DNA from: an uncultured Marinobacter sp.
GTDB taxonomy: Bacteria; Pseudomonadota; Gammaproteobacteria; Pseudomonadales; Oleiphilaceae
Reading direction: 5' to 3'
DNA length: 64,000 nt
NCBI RefSeq assembly: GCF_946886895.1
Contig: NZ_CAMPJO010000002.1
Span: forward strand, 62,001-126,000
Shown: piece by piece, positions 17,431 to 27,725 of the stretch
Layout of the letters: each line of letters opens with the position of its first letter
Numbering within the stretch: the first letter of the stretch is position 1
The notes under the pieces: model-generated
Told to the model about the DNA's origin: nothing
The model's database searches: none
The model's input: the letters and a program-made list of their open reading frames with translations, nothing else
Made by a program: the position numbers and the translations under genes

Positions 17431-17517
17431 ATCTGTTTGGGGTGCGTACTTGAAACGGGAAAGGTAAAGTTAGGCCCTGACGACTGAATTTGATGTGTAC
17501 AACCATAAGGTAACCGG

Positions 17518-18774
17518 ATGGATATTGCAGCTTACATGGCGGACGTAGGGCAACAGGCCCGGGCGGCAGCAAGCCTGGTCGCCCGCTCGACCACGTTGGT
17601 GCGGAACCGGGCGCTACTGGCAACGGCGGAGGCCCTGGACGCCGCCCGGGAGACATTGTCGGTTGCCAACCAGCAGGATCTGGCGACCGGGCGTGAGAGC
17701 GGTCTTGATGCGGCCATGCTGGACCGTCTGGAGCTGACCCCCGCCCGGATCGATGCCATGATCGAGGGCCTGCGTCAGGTGGCTGCGTTGCCGGATCCGA
17801 TCGGCGAGATTACCGGGTTGACCTACCGCCCATCCGGCATTCAGGTCGGCAAAATGCGCGTGCCGCTGGGTGTTATCGGTATCATTTACGAGTCCCGCCC
17901 CAATGTCACGGTTGAGGCAGCCAGCCTGTGCCTGAAGTCCGGCAATGCCACGATCTTGCGGGGCGGTTCCGAAGCCATCCACTCCAATCAGGCCATTGCC
18001 CGGTGCCTGGGCGAGGGGCTGGCGGCGGCCGGTTTGCCGGAATTCGCGGTGCAGGTGGTGAAAACCACGGACCGGGCGGCGGTGGGTGAGCTGATCACCA
18101 TGCCCCGGTATGTGGATGTGATTGTGCCCCGGGGCGGAAAGGGCCTGATCGAGCGCATCAGCCGCGACGCCCGGGTACCGGTGATCAAGCATCTGGACGG
18201 TGTCTGCCATGTGTATGTGGACAGCCATGCCGATCCGGAAAAGGCGCTGAATATTGCCGTCAACGCCAAAACTCACCGCTATGGCACCTGCAATACCATG
18301 GAAACCCTGCTGGTGGATCGGGAGATTGCCGCGGATATCCTGCCGCTGCTGGCGGGGGCGTTTATCGAAAAGGGTGTTGAATTGCGGGGCTGTGAGCAGA
18401 CCCGGGCAATCGTGCCAGAGGCCGTCGTGGCCAACGAGGCGGACTGGCAGGCGGAATACCTGGCGCCGGTGCTGGCAGTGCGGGTGGTGGACGGTCTGGA
18501 TGGTGCCATCGAGCACATCAATCGCTACAGCTCCCAGCATACGGACAGCATTGTGACCGAGAATTACACCCGTGCGCGCCGGTTTATCACCGAGGTGGAC
18601 TCCGCGTCGGTGATGGTGAATGCATCGACGCGATTTGCCGACGGTTTCGAGTATGGCCTGGGTGCCGAGATCGGCATCTCCACCGACAAGATTCATGCCC
18701 GGGGGCCGGTAGGCCTGGAAGGGCTGACATCGCAGAAGTACGTGGTGTTTGGCGACGGCCATATCCGGACCTGA
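17518..18774 (+). CDS. proA: Gamma-glutamyl phosphate reductase ProA
   Basis: NADPH-dependent second step of proline synthesis, an aldehyde-dehydrogenase-fold enzyme. 418 residues, as usual. The catalytic Cys is C258 in '[15 protein letters not shown]', and '[20 protein letters not shown]' is the ProA signature. First gene of a long plus-strand operon; its stop overlaps the nadD start by one base (TGATG). proB is not adjacent. Confidence 0.96.
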   Translation: MDIAAYMADVGQQARAAASLVARSTTLVRNRALLATAEALDAARETLSVANQQDLATGRESGLDAAMLDRLELTPARIDAMIEGLRQVAALPDPIGEITGLTYRPSGIQVGKMRVPLGVIGIIYESRPNVTVEAASLCLKSGNATILRGGSEAIHSNQAIARCLGEGLAAAGLPEFAVQVVKTTDRAAVGELITMPRYVDVIVPRGGKGLIERISRDARVPVIKHLDGVCHVYVDSHADPEKALNIAVNAKTHRYGTCNTMETLLVDREIAADILPLLAGAFIEKGVELRGCEQTRAIVPEAVVANEADWQAEYLAPVLAVRVVDGLDGAIEHINRYSSQHTDSIVTENYTRARRFITEVDSASVMVNASTRFADGFEYGLGAEIGISTDKIHARGPVGLEGLTSQKYVVFGDGHIRT

Positions 18775-19430
18775 TGCCCATGCATGTCATCTATGGCGGC
18801 ACCTTCGATCCGGTACATCACGGCCACCTGCGGCTAGCCCTGGAACTGTGTGACCGATTGGCGGTTGACCGGGTCAGCCTGGTGCCCTGCCATATACCGC
18901 CGCATCGGGGTGATACCGGAGCCACCTCCGGGCAGCGGCTCCGGTTGCTGGAACTGGCCATCGCCGGTGAGCCACAGCTGTGCCTGGATGACCGGGAACT
19001 GCGCCGGGCCGGGGCTTCCTACACGGCCGACACGCTGAGGCAGTTGCGGTCGGAGCTGGGAGCGGATGCGCCGCTGGTCATGGTGGTGGGCACCGACGCC
19101 TTCGCCGGCTTTGATCGCTGGCGGGAGTGGCAGTGCATTCCAGACCTGGCCCATATCGTGGTTGTCCGCCGCCCGGGCCCGCCCCTGGCGCCGGATAGCG
19201 TGCCGGCCAGGCTACTGGCCAAACGCCGGGTTGAGGCCGGTTCCGCCCTGTCTGACCGCCCCGCCGGATACATTCTCGAGCTGGCCCCACCGCTGCTGGA
19301 CATCTCCGCGACGGCCATCCGTGAGCGAATCGCCGATGGCCGCTCCCCCCGTTATCTGATGCCCGATCCGGTCTGGTTCGAAATTCGGCGGCTGGGGCTG
19401 TACGGTGCCTGCCCCGCCAGGAACTTTTAG
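18774..19430 (+). CDS. nadD: Nicotinate-mononucleotide adenylyltransferase NadD
   Basis: Forms deamido-NAD from nicotinate mononucleotide and ATP. 218 residues. The nucleotidyl-transferase motif 'GGTFDPVHHGHLR' is at residues 8-20, and 'ISATAIRERI' matches the ISxTxIR motif at the C-terminus. It starts in the overlap with the proA stop; an ATG two codons later is possible. The proA-nadD-rsfS order is standard in gammaproteobacteria. Confidence 0.95.
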   Translation: MPMHVIYGGTFDPVHHGHLRLALELCDRLAVDRVSLVPCHIPPHRGDTGATSGQRLRLLELAIAGEPQLCLDDRELRRAGASYTADTLRQLRSELGADAPLVMVVGTDAFAGFDRWREWQCIPDLAHIVVVRRPGPPLAPDSVPARLLAKRRVEAGSALSDRPAGYILELAPPLLDISATAIRERIADGRSPRYLMPDPVWFEIRRLGLYGACPARNF

Positions 19431-19499
19431 TGATACAATCCCGTCGAATATGACTATTCGGGTGGCCACAGGGGCCCACGCCCGTACAACAGGGTAATT

Positions 19500-19850
19500 A
19501 TGCAGGCAGAGCAACTGAAAGATCTGGTCGTAAGCGCGCTTGAAGATGTGAAAGCACAGGATGTCAGTGTGATCGATGTACGTGACCGCACCAGCGTCAC
19601 CGATTTCATGGTTCTGGCATCCGGAACCTCCAATCGTCACGTCAAATCCCTGGCCGACTCGGTGGTGGTTCAAGCGAAAGAAAAGGGTGTTCGGGCCGGT
19701 AATGTGGAGGGTGCCACAGCCAGTGACTGGATCCTGGTGGATCTGGGTGACGTTGTGGTCCACGTGATGATGCCCGCGACCCGGGAGTTCTATGATCTGG
19801 AGCGGTTCTGGCGGGACGCTCCGGACCTTGGCGTTGCGGGCAGCGAGTAG
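19500..19850 (+). CDS. rsfS: Ribosome silencing factor RsfS
   Basis: Binds ribosomal protein L14 on the 50S subunit and blocks subunit joining in starvation. 116 residues with the typical '[30 protein letters not shown]' and '[15 protein letters not shown]' segments. It is 69 bp after nadD and 3 bp before rlmH. Confidence 0.95.
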   Translation: MQAEQLKDLVVSALEDVKAQDVSVIDVRDRTSVTDFMVLASGTSNRHVKSLADSVVVQAKEKGVRAGNVEGATASDWILVDLGDVVVHVMMPATREFYDLERFWRDAPDLGVAGSE

Positions 19851-19853
19851 GCC

Positions 19854-20324
19854 ATGAAGCTACGTCTGATCTGTGTGGGGCAGAAGATGCCCGACTGGGT
19901 CAGTGCCGGGTATCACGATTACGCACGCCGTATGCCACCGGAATTGCCGCTCGAGATGGTGGAAATTGCCATGGCCCACCGCGGCAAGAATCCGGATATT
20001 TCCCGACTGATGCAGAGAGAAAGCGACGCGATCCTTACAGCCGTCGGTTCCAGAGACCGTGTGATCGCGCTGGAAGTGGGTGGCCGACCCTGGTCGACTG
20101 AGGAACTGGCGAGTCAGCTCGAACTGTGGCAGCAGGGTGGCCAGGATGTCAGCTTTCTGGTCGGCGGCCCTGACGGTCTGGCCCGGGCCTGCCGCGACCG
20201 GGCTGATGCCCAGTGGTCGCTGTCCGCGCTGACTCTGCCTCATCCGTTGGTGCGCATCCTGCTTGCGGAACAACTTTACCGGGCCTGGACCATCACCCGT
20301 AACCACCCGTACCACCGGGCCTAG
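19854..20324 (+). CDS. rlmH: 23S rRNA pseudouridine-1915 N3-methyltransferase RlmH
   Basis: SPOUT-class methyltransferase that modifies pseudouridine 1915 in 23S rRNA on assembled ribosomes. 156 residues, the family length. 'SFLVGGPDGL' and 'LSALTLPHPLVRILLAEQLYRAWTI' form the SAM-binding knot. It is nearly contiguous with rsfS and is followed 9 bp later by mrdA. Confidence 0.96.
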   Translation: MKLRLICVGQKMPDWVSAGYHDYARRMPPELPLEMVEIAMAHRGKNPDISRLMQRESDAILTAVGSRDRVIALEVGGRPWSTEELASQLELWQQGGQDVSFLVGGPDGLARACRDRADAQWSLSALTLPHPLVRILLAEQLYRAWTITRNHPYHRA

Positions 20325-20333
20325 GGGGCGTGC

Positions 20334-22229
20334 ATGCCGTGGGGTGAGTTCAAGGATACTGCAGCCGAGCGTCGTCTGTTCCAGCGCCGGGCCACGGTTA
20401 TGCTGGTGTTTGTGTTGCTGCTTTTTTTTGTGCTGATTGGTCGCATGTATCAATTGCAGGTGATTGAGCACGAAATCTACACCACCATTTCCGACAAGAA
20501 CCGCGTACAGGTGCAGTCAGTGCCGCCGACTCGGGGACTGGTGTACGACAGGAACAATATCCTGCTCGCCGAGAACCGTCCGGTCTTCAGCGTTACCCTG
20601 GTGCCTGAACGGGTAGACGGCATGGAGGATACACTCGACCAGTTAGGCGGAATCCTGGATATCTCCAAAGAAGATCTTGAGCGCTTTCGCCGCCGCCTGC
20701 AGGAACCACGCCGCCCGTTTCAGAAGATTCCCCTTCGTTACGATCTGACCGAAGCAGAGATCGCCCGTCTGGCGGTGCATCGCCATGAGCTGCCCGGTGT
20801 GGAAGTGGAGGCTGAATTGGTCCGTTACTATCCCCACAGCGAGCTGACGGCCCATGTTCTGGGGTTTGTGGGGCGCATCAACCGCGACGAGTTGCAGCGC
20901 ATTGATCCGGTTAACTACGCTGGCACCAACTATATCGGCAAGTCGGGTATCGAGCGATTCTACGAGTCGCTCTTGCATGGCGAGGTCGGGTATCAGCACG
21001 TTGAAACCAATGCCCGGGGGCGAACCCTGAGGGTGCTCGAGCGGGAAAATCCGGTGCCGGGAGAGGATTTGCAGCTGCACCTGGACCTGCGTTTACAGCA
21101 ACGGGCCCACGAGCTGCTCGACGGGCGCCGTGGCGCCATTGTCGCGATTGAGCCGAAAACCGGGGGAATTCTGGCCCTGGCCAGCGTGCCTGGCTTCGAC
21201 GCCAACAAGTTTGTCACCGGGATAAGCGTCAAGGACTACCGGGATCTGAGCGAAAGTCCCGACAAGCCGCTGTTCAATAGAGCGCTCCGGGGCCAGTACC
21301 CGCCCGGCTCGACACTGAAGCCCATGCTCGCGATTGCGGCTCTGGACAGTGGGGCCACCACGCGGGACTACACCATCTGGGATCCGGGCTATTTTCGCCT
21401 GAAGGAATCCGGGCGGCTCTGGCGTGACTGGAAGCTTGGTGGCCACGGTTGGGTGGATCTGAACGATGCGATTGTCGAATCCTGCGACACTTATTTTTAT
21501 GAAATGGCCGTCAAAATGGGTGTGGATACCATGTCGGACTACCTCTCCCGCTTTGGCTTTGGTGAGAATGCCGCACTGGACGTCGCTGGTGCCCAGAATG
21601 GTCTGCTGCCGTCCCGGGAATGGAAGCGGGCGATGCGCAACGCCCCATGGTATCCGGGAGATTCGGTCAACCTGGGGATTGGTCAGGGCTTCATGCTGGC
21701 GACGCCGCTTCAGTTGGCCACCGCGACGGCGCTGATCGCCAACCGCGGCCGCTGGGTGGAACCCCGATTGCTCAAGGATGTCAAGGGGGATACCCCGGTT
21801 GCCGAATACCTGCCCGATCAGACCCACGAACCGATGCGACTCAAGGACCCAAGCGACTGGGAGTTTGTGGTCGAGGCCATGGCCGGTGTGATGGAAGGTC
21901 CAAAGGGCACCGCCCGGGGTGCTGCTCGCGGTGCCAGTTACCGGATGGCTGGTAAAACCGGAACCGCCCAGGTATTCAGCCTGGACGAAGGTGAGGAATA
22001 CGACGCCGATGAAATTCGTGAACGTCTGCGTGACCATGCCCTGTTTGTTGGTTTTGCGCCGGTGAAAGATCCCCGGATCGCCGTCGCCGTGATTGTGGAA
22101 AATGGCGGCAGCGGCAGTGGTACCGCTGCTCCGGTGGCGCGGGCGCTGTTTGATGCCTGGCTGGAGGATTTCCCCGAACTCCAGGGCGACGCCCTGATTA
22201 CCCAGATCCCGACCGGGGAGGCTCAGTAA
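20334..22229 (+). CDS. mrdA: Penicillin-binding protein 2 (elongation transpeptidase) MrdA
   Basis: Inner-membrane transpeptidase of the rod complex, 631 residues. One N-terminal membrane helix (about residues 22-42) precedes the PBP dimer domain ('PPTRGLVYDRNNILLAENRP'). Active-site motifs: S326-x-x-K329 in 'PGSTLKPML', S-C-D in 'ESCDTYFYEM' (SxD is normal for PBP2) and K541-T-G-T. It works with RodA, encoded next with a one-base stop/start overlap. Confidence 0.96.
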   Translation: MPWGEFKDTAAERRLFQRRATVMLVFVLLLFFVLIGRMYQLQVIEHEIYTTISDKNRVQVQSVPPTRGLVYDRNNILLAENRPVFSVTLVPERVDGMEDTLDQLGGILDISKEDLERFRRRLQEPRRPFQKIPLRYDLTEAEIARLAVHRHELPGVEVEAELVRYYPHSELTAHVLGFVGRINRDELQRIDPVNYAGTNYIGKSGIERFYESLLHGEVGYQHVETNARGRTLRVLERENPVPGEDLQLHLDLRLQQRAHELLDGRRGAIVAIEPKTGGILALASVPGFDANKFVTGISVKDYRDLSESPDKPLFNRALRGQYPPGSTLKPMLAIAALDSGATTRDYTIWDPGYFRLKESGRLWRDWKLGGHGWVDLNDAIVESCDTYFYEMAVKMGVDTMSDYLSRFGFGENAALDVAGAQNGLLPSREWKRAMRNAPWYPGDSVNLGIGQGFMLATPLQLATATALIANRGRWVEPRLLKDVKGDTPVAEYLPDQTHEPMRLKDPSDWEFVVEAMAGVMEGPKGTARGAARGASYRMAGKTGTAQVFSLDEGEEYDADEIRERLRDHALFVGFAPVKDPRIAVAVIVENGGSGSGTAAPVARALFDAWLEDFPELQGDALITQIPTGEAQ

Positions 22230-23371
22230 TGGCCATACGCGACGTGCTCGACGCCACGGCATCCAATCCGCTGGGGCGCCCCCGGGGCATCTGGGCCACC
22301 TTGCACCTGGATCCCATTCTGTTATTTCTGCTGTTCGTTCTGGTGTCTGGCGGCCTGTTCGTGTTGTACAGCGGAGCAGATCGCAATATTGACGTGGTTG
22401 AGGCCCAGGGGGTTCGCCTGGTCATCGCGTTCGTGGTGATGATAGTTTTCGCCCAGCTTGATCCCAATGTGTTCCGCCGCTGGGCGCCCTGGCTTTACAT
22501 CGCTGGCCTGGGGTCCCTGGTGGCGGTATTACTGGTCGGCATCGGGGCCAAAGGTGCCCAGCGATGGCTGGGTCTGCCGGGGCTGCCGCGATTCCAGCCT
22601 TCCGAACTGATGAAACTGGTGGTGCCGATGGCGGTGGCCTGGTATCTGTCCCGGCATTTTTTGCCGCCGAGCCTGTCCAGGATTGCAGTCGGTCTTGCTC
22701 TGGTACTGGTGCCCATGGTGCTGATCATAAGGCAGCCGGATCTGGGCACGTCGCTGCTGGTTGGCATGGCCGGCCTGTTCGTGGTGTTTTTCGCCGGCAT
22801 GAGTTGGAAACTGATCAGCGCGTTTGTCGCCATGGTCTCCGTCGCCGCGCCGCTGATGTGGTTTTTCGTGATGCGCGATTACCAGAAACAACGGGTGCTG
22901 ACGTTGCTGGACCCGCAGAGCGACCCACTCGGCGCTGGCTGGAATATTATCCAGTCGAAAACCGCTATTGGCTCGGGGGGTATCGATGGCAAGGGTTGGC
23001 TGGAAGGTACCCAGTCGCACCTGGAGTTCCTGCCGGAGAGCCATACGGACTTTATCGTGGCGGTTCTTGCCGAGGAATTCGGATTTATTGGCATGTTGGT
23101 GTTGCTCACCATGTATTTTCTGATCATTCTGCGTTGCCTGTATATTGCGGTCACGGCTCAGGATTCATTCAGCCGTCTGCTGGCGGGTGCGCTGACCATG
23201 ACCTTCTTTATCTACGTTTTCGTTAACATTGGCATGGTGAGTGGCCTGTTGCCGATTGTGGGAGTGCCTCTGCCACTGATTTCCTATGGTGGAACCTCGA
23301 GTGTCACGCTGATGGCGGCATTCGGGGTGCTGATGTCCATTCATACGCATCGCCGGATGATCAGTGCCTGA
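22229..23371 (+). CDS. mrdB: Rod-shape peptidoglycan glycosyltransferase RodA
   Basis: SEDS-family polymerase that makes glycan strands in cell elongation. 380 residues with about ten membrane helices. Family signatures 'QPDLGTSLLVGMAGLFVVFFAG', 'LPESHTDFIVAVLAEEFGFIG' and 'LPLISYGGTSSVTLMAAFGVL' are all present. Start and stop overlap with mrdA (TAATG). Confidence 0.96.
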   Translation: MAIRDVLDATASNPLGRPRGIWATLHLDPILLFLLFVLVSGGLFVLYSGADRNIDVVEAQGVRLVIAFVVMIVFAQLDPNVFRRWAPWLYIAGLGSLVAVLLVGIGAKGAQRWLGLPGLPRFQPSELMKLVVPMAVAWYLSRHFLPPSLSRIAVGLALVLVPMVLIIRQPDLGTSLLVGMAGLFVVFFAGMSWKLISAFVAMVSVAAPLMWFFVMRDYQKQRVLTLLDPQSDPLGAGWNIIQSKTAIGSGGIDGKGWLEGTQSHLEFLPESHTDFIVAVLAEEFGFIGMLVLLTMYFLIILRCLYIAVTAQDSFSRLLAGALTMTFFIYVFVNIGMVSGLLPIVGVPLPLISYGGTSSVTLMAAFGVLMSIHTHRRMISA

Positions 23372-23461
23372 CCGACCGCCGGGCCGATTCTGTCCGTGGG
23401 GTAATGGAGATCACGGCACGGAACCCGCTACAATACCGGTTGTTAATGCTGCGGGGGTCCC

Positions 23462-24385
23462 GTGGCAGCTATGAGCGTGGAGGATGTCCCGGCTGTGAGT
23501 GCCACATTGTCACCTGTTTGGATACTGGCTGTTGTTGCCCTGACCCTGGGTGGGTGTGCCTCAGCGCCGGACACCAACCACTCGTCACGATATACCCTGA
23601 GCCAGGATCGCGCCCCCGATGGCCACTTTGACGCCTCTGGCCTGGAAAATGCGACGCCGCGCTATGAGCCGCCGAAACGGGCGGGAAACAAATCGCCGTA
23701 TTCTGTCTGGGGCAAGCAGTACCGGGTGCTTGCCAGTAACGACGGATACGTGGCCCGCGGTACCGCAAGCTGGTATGGCGAAAAATTCCACGGCCATAAA
23801 ACTTCCAACGGTGAAGTGTTTGATATGTATCAGATGACGGCCGCGCACAAATCCCTGAGAATTCCCAGCTATGTTCGGGTAACCAGCCTGGACAATGGCC
23901 GCTCGGTTATTGTCCGGGTCAATGATCGCGGACCCTTTCATGGTGATCGCCTGATCGACCTGTCCTACGCGGCGGCGAAGAAGCTGGGTTATCAGTCCCG
24001 TGGCACGGCGCGGGTGGCAGTTGCTGCCATTACCGTTAGACCCGATGGCAGAATGTTCCTTGCCGGCAAACCCTTTGTGCCGGGCAACGGCGCAACGGAA
24101 CCAGACAGCTCCGTCGCGGTCAGTGGCGATGAGGCGAGTGGTGATCGGGCCCTGTTTGTCCAGTTAGGTTCGTTCAGTACCCGTGACCCGGCCGAGGCGT
24201 TACTCAATCGCGCAAGGGCTGTGCTGGAAGACCCGATGAGAGTACGCGCGATCGATACCGCATCGGGACGCTACCACCGGGTGCAGGTCGGACCGTTTCA
24301 GGACGAGACGACCGCACGACAGACACAGGATGTGCTCGAGGCTCGGGGTTTTGCCCGATCCATCGTCCTGACCGATACCCACTGA
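23462..24385 (+). CDS. rlpA: Septal-ring lytic transglycosylase RlpA (lipoprotein)
   Basis: 307 residues with a lipobox 'LGGCAS' (Cys near 32), a double-psi beta-barrel at about 100-185 ('GTASWYGEKFHGHKTSNGEVFDMYQMTAAH', 'VRVNDRGPFHGDRLIDLSYAAAKKLG') and a C-terminal SPOR domain (about 228-305) that targets denuded glycan at the septum. The catalytic Asp/His region is conserved, suggesting lytic transglycosylase activity as in Pseudomonas. It may start at GTG 23462 or ATG 23471. In Pseudomonas an sltB1/mltB gene sits between rodA and rlpA; here the gap is only 90 bp. Confidence 0.93.
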   Translation: MAAMSVEDVPAVSATLSPVWILAVVALTLGGCASAPDTNHSSRYTLSQDRAPDGHFDASGLENATPRYEPPKRAGNKSPYSVWGKQYRVLASNDGYVARGTASWYGEKFHGHKTSNGEVFDMYQMTAAHKSLRIPSYVRVTSLDNGRSVIVRVNDRGPFHGDRLIDLSYAAAKKLGYQSRGTARVAVAAITVRPDGRMFLAGKPFVPGNGATEPDSSVAVSGDEASGDRALFVQLGSFSTRDPAEALLNRARAVLEDPMRVRAIDTASGRYHRVQVGPFQDETTARQTQDVLEARGFARSIVLTDTH

Positions 24386-24419
24386 TTACCCGAACCATGA
24401 CAAAATACACCTCCGACGA

Positions 24420-25598
24420 ATGAATGGACCTATGGCTTTAAACTCTGTGTTTCGCACCCTCTTTACGGTCTTTGTGCTGACGCTCGCGCTGTCAGGCAAA
24501 GTCATGTCCCAGGCGATACTGATCCCGTCGCCACCTCAGATCGCCGGCAGTTCCTATGTCCTGATGGATCCCAAGAGTGGCCGAATCCTCATGGAGGAGA
24601 ACAGCCATGAGCGGCTCCCCCCCGCCAGCCTGACCAAAATGATGACGGCGTACATTGTGGAGCGGGAGCTGGATGAGGGCCGTATATCCATGTCGGACAT
24701 GGTGCCGATCAGTGTCAACGCCTGGAAAACCGGAGGATCAAGGACCTTTGTTCGTGAGGGCACCAGTGTTTCGGTGGCGGACCTGCTCAAGGGGGTGATC
24801 ATCCAGTCCGGTAACGATGCCTCGGTTGCTCTGGCCGAGTTCATAGCGGGTAGTGAAGGGGCCTTCGTGGATATCATGAACCAGCAGGCCGAGATTCTTG
24901 GCATGAAGGATACCCGGTTCCAGAACGCCACCGGTCTGCCTGCTGAAGGGCATTTCTCAACGGCCTACGATCTGGCCATTCTCGCCCGGGCCATTATCAA
25001 TCATTACCCGGAAAACTACGGGCTCTATGCCCAGAAGCACTTCACGTATAACAACATCCGCCAACCGAACCGCAACAGCCTGCTGTGGCGTGACGACACC
25101 GTCGACGGCCTGAAAACCGGTCATACCGAGGCGGCAGGCTACTGTCTGGTGGCGTCCGCTGAACGGGAGGGCACCCGTTTTATTGCCGTGGTCATGGGCA
25201 CCAGCAGTACTCAGGCCCGGGCTCAGGAAGTTCAGAAAATGCTGAACTACGGCTTCCGTTACTACACCAGCGAGCGTTTGTTCAGTACCGGCGAAGAGCT
25301 GGTGGAGGCCCGTGTGTGGGGCGGTAAAGCCGATCAGCTGTCCATTGGTCTGATCGACGATGTCTACGTCACCATTCCGCGTGGCTCCCGCAGCAGCCTT
25401 GAATCGACGGTGGACCTTGATTCGGTGATCAAGGCACCCATCAAGGTGGGCGACGAGCTGGGGCGTGTGAAGGTTTCGCTGAACGGTGAGGTTCTGGTTG
25501 ACCAGCCGGTGCTGGCACTCACCGATGTCCCCGAGGGCGGCTTCTTCAAGCGTATATGGGATGCCATCAAGCTGTTTTTCTTTCAGTTGTTTCAGTGA
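24420..25598 (+). CDS. dacA: D-alanyl-D-alanine carboxypeptidase (PBP5/6 type) DacA
   Basis: Periplasmic, membrane-anchored carboxypeptidase that trims pentapeptides. 392 residues: signal peptide to about residue 30, active-site S70-L-T-K73 in 'PPASLTKMM', 'SGNDAS' and 'KTGHT', then a beta-rich domain and a C-terminal amphipathic anchor 'RIWDAIKLFFFQLFQ'. The ATG at 24420 is used; a second ATG at 24432 is nearly as good. Confidence 0.95.
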   Translation: MNGPMALNSVFRTLFTVFVLTLALSGKVMSQAILIPSPPQIAGSSYVLMDPKSGRILMEENSHERLPPASLTKMMTAYIVERELDEGRISMSDMVPISVNAWKTGGSRTFVREGTSVSVADLLKGVIIQSGNDASVALAEFIAGSEGAFVDIMNQQAEILGMKDTRFQNATGLPAEGHFSTAYDLAILARAIINHYPENYGLYAQKHFTYNNIRQPNRNSLLWRDDTVDGLKTGHTEAAGYCLVASAEREGTRFIAVVMGTSSTQARAQEVQKMLNYGFRYYTSERLFSTGEELVEARVWGGKADQLSIGLIDDVYVTIPRGSRSSLESTVDLDSVIKAPIKVGDELGRVKVSLNGEVLVDQPVLALTDVPEGGFFKRIWDAIKLFFFQLFQ

Positions 25599-25629
25599 GG
25601 GCGACCCAGGTCCCCGGGAGTAACGCGGC

Positions 25630-25899
25630 ATGAGTGAGCCGAAAGCACCAAAAATCGAGTTTCCCTGTGACTATGTGATCAAGGTCATCGGCGATGCGGC
25701 ACCGGACTTCACTGACTTTGTGGCGGCGGTCGTTGAGCAGCACGCGCCGGGGCTATCGGAATCCGATATTTCGGTCAATGAGAGCAGCAAGGGGCGGTTT
25801 TCATCGGTTCAACTGACCATCGTTGCCACGGGTGAGGCCCAGCTCAAGGCCCTGTTTGAAGACCTCAAGGCCAGTGGCCGTGTGCACATGGTGCTGTAA
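25630..25899 (+). CDS. ybeD: DUF493 protein YbeD
   Basis: 89-residue ACT-like protein found between dacA and lipB in most gammaproteobacteria. The pattern '[13 protein letters not shown]' and '[19 protein letters not shown]' is characteristic. Its function is not established; proposed links are to lipoate metabolism by context. Confidence 0.92.
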   Translation: MSEPKAPKIEFPCDYVIKVIGDAAPDFTDFVAAVVEQHAPGLSESDISVNESSKGRFSSVQLTIVATGEAQLKALFEDLKASGRVHMVL

Positions 25900-25904
25900 C
25901 GCCG

Positions 25905-26570
25905 ATGCCGGACCTGATTATTCGCTCACTGGGTGAGCAGCCCTACCTGGAAACCTGGGAGGCTATGAAGGCTTTCACCGCCAGCCGGGATGACGCGTCG
26001 GCGGACGAACTCTGGTGCCTGCAGCATCCCCGGGTCTATACCCAGGGGCAGGCCGGTAAGGCCGAGCATATCCTGGCACCTGGCGATATTCCGGTGATTC
26101 CGGTCGACCGGGGAGGGCAGGTAACCTATCACGGCCCGGGCCAGTTGGTGGTTTACCTGATGGTCGATCTGTCGCGTCGCAAGCTGGGTGTGCGCACCCT
26201 CGTCGACATCATCGAGCAGGGCATTGTCCGGACGCTGGCAGAGCGCGATATCGTGGCGGCACCCCGGCGGGATGCGCCCGGAGTGTATGTGGCAGGGGCC
26301 AAGATTGCCTCGCTGGGGCTCCGGGTCAGGCGCGGGTGCTCGTTCCATGGGCTGGCCCTGAATGTCGCTATGGACCTGGAGCCCTTCGCCCGTATTAATC
26401 CCTGTGGTTACGCTGGCATGCCGATCTGCCAGGTGGCCGATTTCGCGCCGGGCGTCGAGGTGTCTGATATCGAGCACCGGCTGGCTACCCACTTGCTGGG
26501 CGGGCTTGGTGATAGCCAGGTAACGTGGCTGCGGGGCTGGGAAAGTCAGGCAGCGGGCCCGGCCTCGTAA
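25905..26570 (+). CDS. lipB: Octanoyl-[acyl-carrier-protein] transferase LipB
   Basis: Moves octanoate from ACP to lipoyl domains, the first step of lipoate synthesis. 221 residues. Catalytic K133 ('[10 protein letters not shown]') and C167 ('INPCGYAGM') are present, and '[15 protein letters not shown]' is the substrate loop. It starts 5 bp after ybeD. Its last 25 bases overlap the convergent cyclase gene. lipA, often the next gene, is about 29 kb away here. Confidence 0.96.
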   Translation: MPDLIIRSLGEQPYLETWEAMKAFTASRDDASADELWCLQHPRVYTQGQAGKAEHILAPGDIPVIPVDRGGQVTYHGPGQLVVYLMVDLSRRKLGVRTLVDIIEQGIVRTLAERDIVAAPRRDAPGVYVAGAKIASLGLRVRRGCSFHGLALNVAMDLEPFARINPCGYAGMPICQVADFAPGVEVSDIEHRLATHLLGGLGDSQVTWLRGWESQAAGPAS

Positions 26571-27643
26571 CGGCAGGCGCGGTTCCTGCCCAGGGTTTTT
26601 GCGCGATACAGAGCTTCGTCGGCCCGCTGGAGCAAACGGTCGATGGATTCCTGAGCGTGAATGCTGGCGACGCCCAGGCTGACTGTGGCCCTCACGGTGA
26701 CCCGTTCCGTGGTCACGGATTTGGCGGCAATGGCCTCCCGAATCCGGTTGGCGGTCTTGAGGGCTTCACCCGAGTCGGTTTCCGGCAGTAACACCAGGTA
26801 TTCCTCACCACCCCAGCGCGCAAGGGTATCCACCTTGCGACTCTGCTCCCGTAAGGTGGTTGCCACCAGAACAATCAACGCGTCACCGACGTGATGACCG
26901 TGGCTGTCATTCACGCTCTTGAACAGGTCGATGTCGAGCAACAGCACCGAAAAAGGCCGGCCGTTTCTGAGGAAGCGCTGGTACTCGCTATCCAGTTGTC
27001 CCAGGGCTTCCCGACGGTTTGCCAGCCCGGTCAGGGCGTCGTGCTTGGCCGCAAATTCAAAGTCGGCCGCCAACTTCAGCAGGCCCAGCTTGCTACGCCT
27101 GCGGCTCTGGTCAAGGATGTAGCAGGTCGCCATTTCGAACGCCAGCACCGCCACCATGGTGAGCCGGAAGCTTGTGGTGTAGGGCGCGTTGAAAATCGTG
27201 TCACCAAGCGGGCTGAAGAGCAGTACCACACCGGCGAAACCCCCTGAGCAGGCAATGACGCCGACCCGGGACTCACTGATATAGAAAATGATCGGGGGGT
27301 AGGCAAACAGCCAGATGATCGCTGAACCGTCTTCCACTGCCTGTACGGCGAGGTAAGTGAACAGTGCGGTAATCAGGGTAATAAAGCCCCGCCGTTGGAG
27401 CGTTTTCTGGCCGGTAAGCAGATACAGAAGCAAATTGACGGCCAGCAGGGCGCCAAAGGTCAGCAGCAGGGGTGGGGTAACCGGGTCGCCGCGCAGACTC
27501 GAGCGCCAGGCAAAAAAACACAGCAATGGGACGGCCGCGAGAGTCAGCCAGTTAATGAGGACGGGCACCGGGATTTCACCTTTTACCCGGTACTGGGACA
27601 GCTCCGGAAGCTGCGTATTGTGTGCGATTTGCGACATAATCAT
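26546..27643 (-). CDS. Membrane diguanylate cyclase (intact GGEEY)
   Basis: 365 residues. About six hydrophobic segments (residues 28-178) precede a complete GGDEF domain ('[14 protein letters not shown]' at 201, '[20 protein letters not shown]' with the metal Asp). The active motif is GGEEY (278-282), and an RxxD product-inhibition site, R-K-V-D, lies at 269-272. It should make c-di-GMP from GTP, in contrast to the two degenerate relatives at 15.4-17.4 kb. The start has no clear SD; an ATG two codons later is possible. It is convergent with lipB and overlaps it by 25 bp. Confidence 0.9.
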   Translation of the reverse strand: MIMSQIAHNTQLPELSQYRVKGEIPVPVLINWLTLAAVPLLCFFAWRSSLRGDPVTPPLLLTFGALLAVNLLLYLLTGQKTLQRRGFITLITALFTYLAVQAVEDGSAIIWLFAYPPIIFYISESRVGVIACSGGFAGVVLLFSPLGDTIFNAPYTTSFRLTMVAVLAFEMATCYILDQSRRRSKLGLLKLAADFEFAAKHDALTGLANRREALGQLDSEYQRFLRNGRPFSVLLLDIDLFKSVNDSHGHHVGDALIVLVATTLREQSRKVDTLARWGGEEYLVLLPETDSGEALKTANRIREAIAAKSVTTERVTVRATVSLGVASIHAQESIDRLLQRADEALYRAKTLGRNRACRYEAGPAA

Positions 27644-27725
27644 GGCTTATTGTTGTGATAATCGCTGAAAATCCAGTGAATCGACTTTATGATAATCTGA
27701 TTCCCCGGAGAGAAACTGTATAGAA

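Noticed and set aside
17614..18762. 382-residue minus-strand frame inside proA
   Set aside because: Shadow of proA; the plus strand carries the catalytic motifs.
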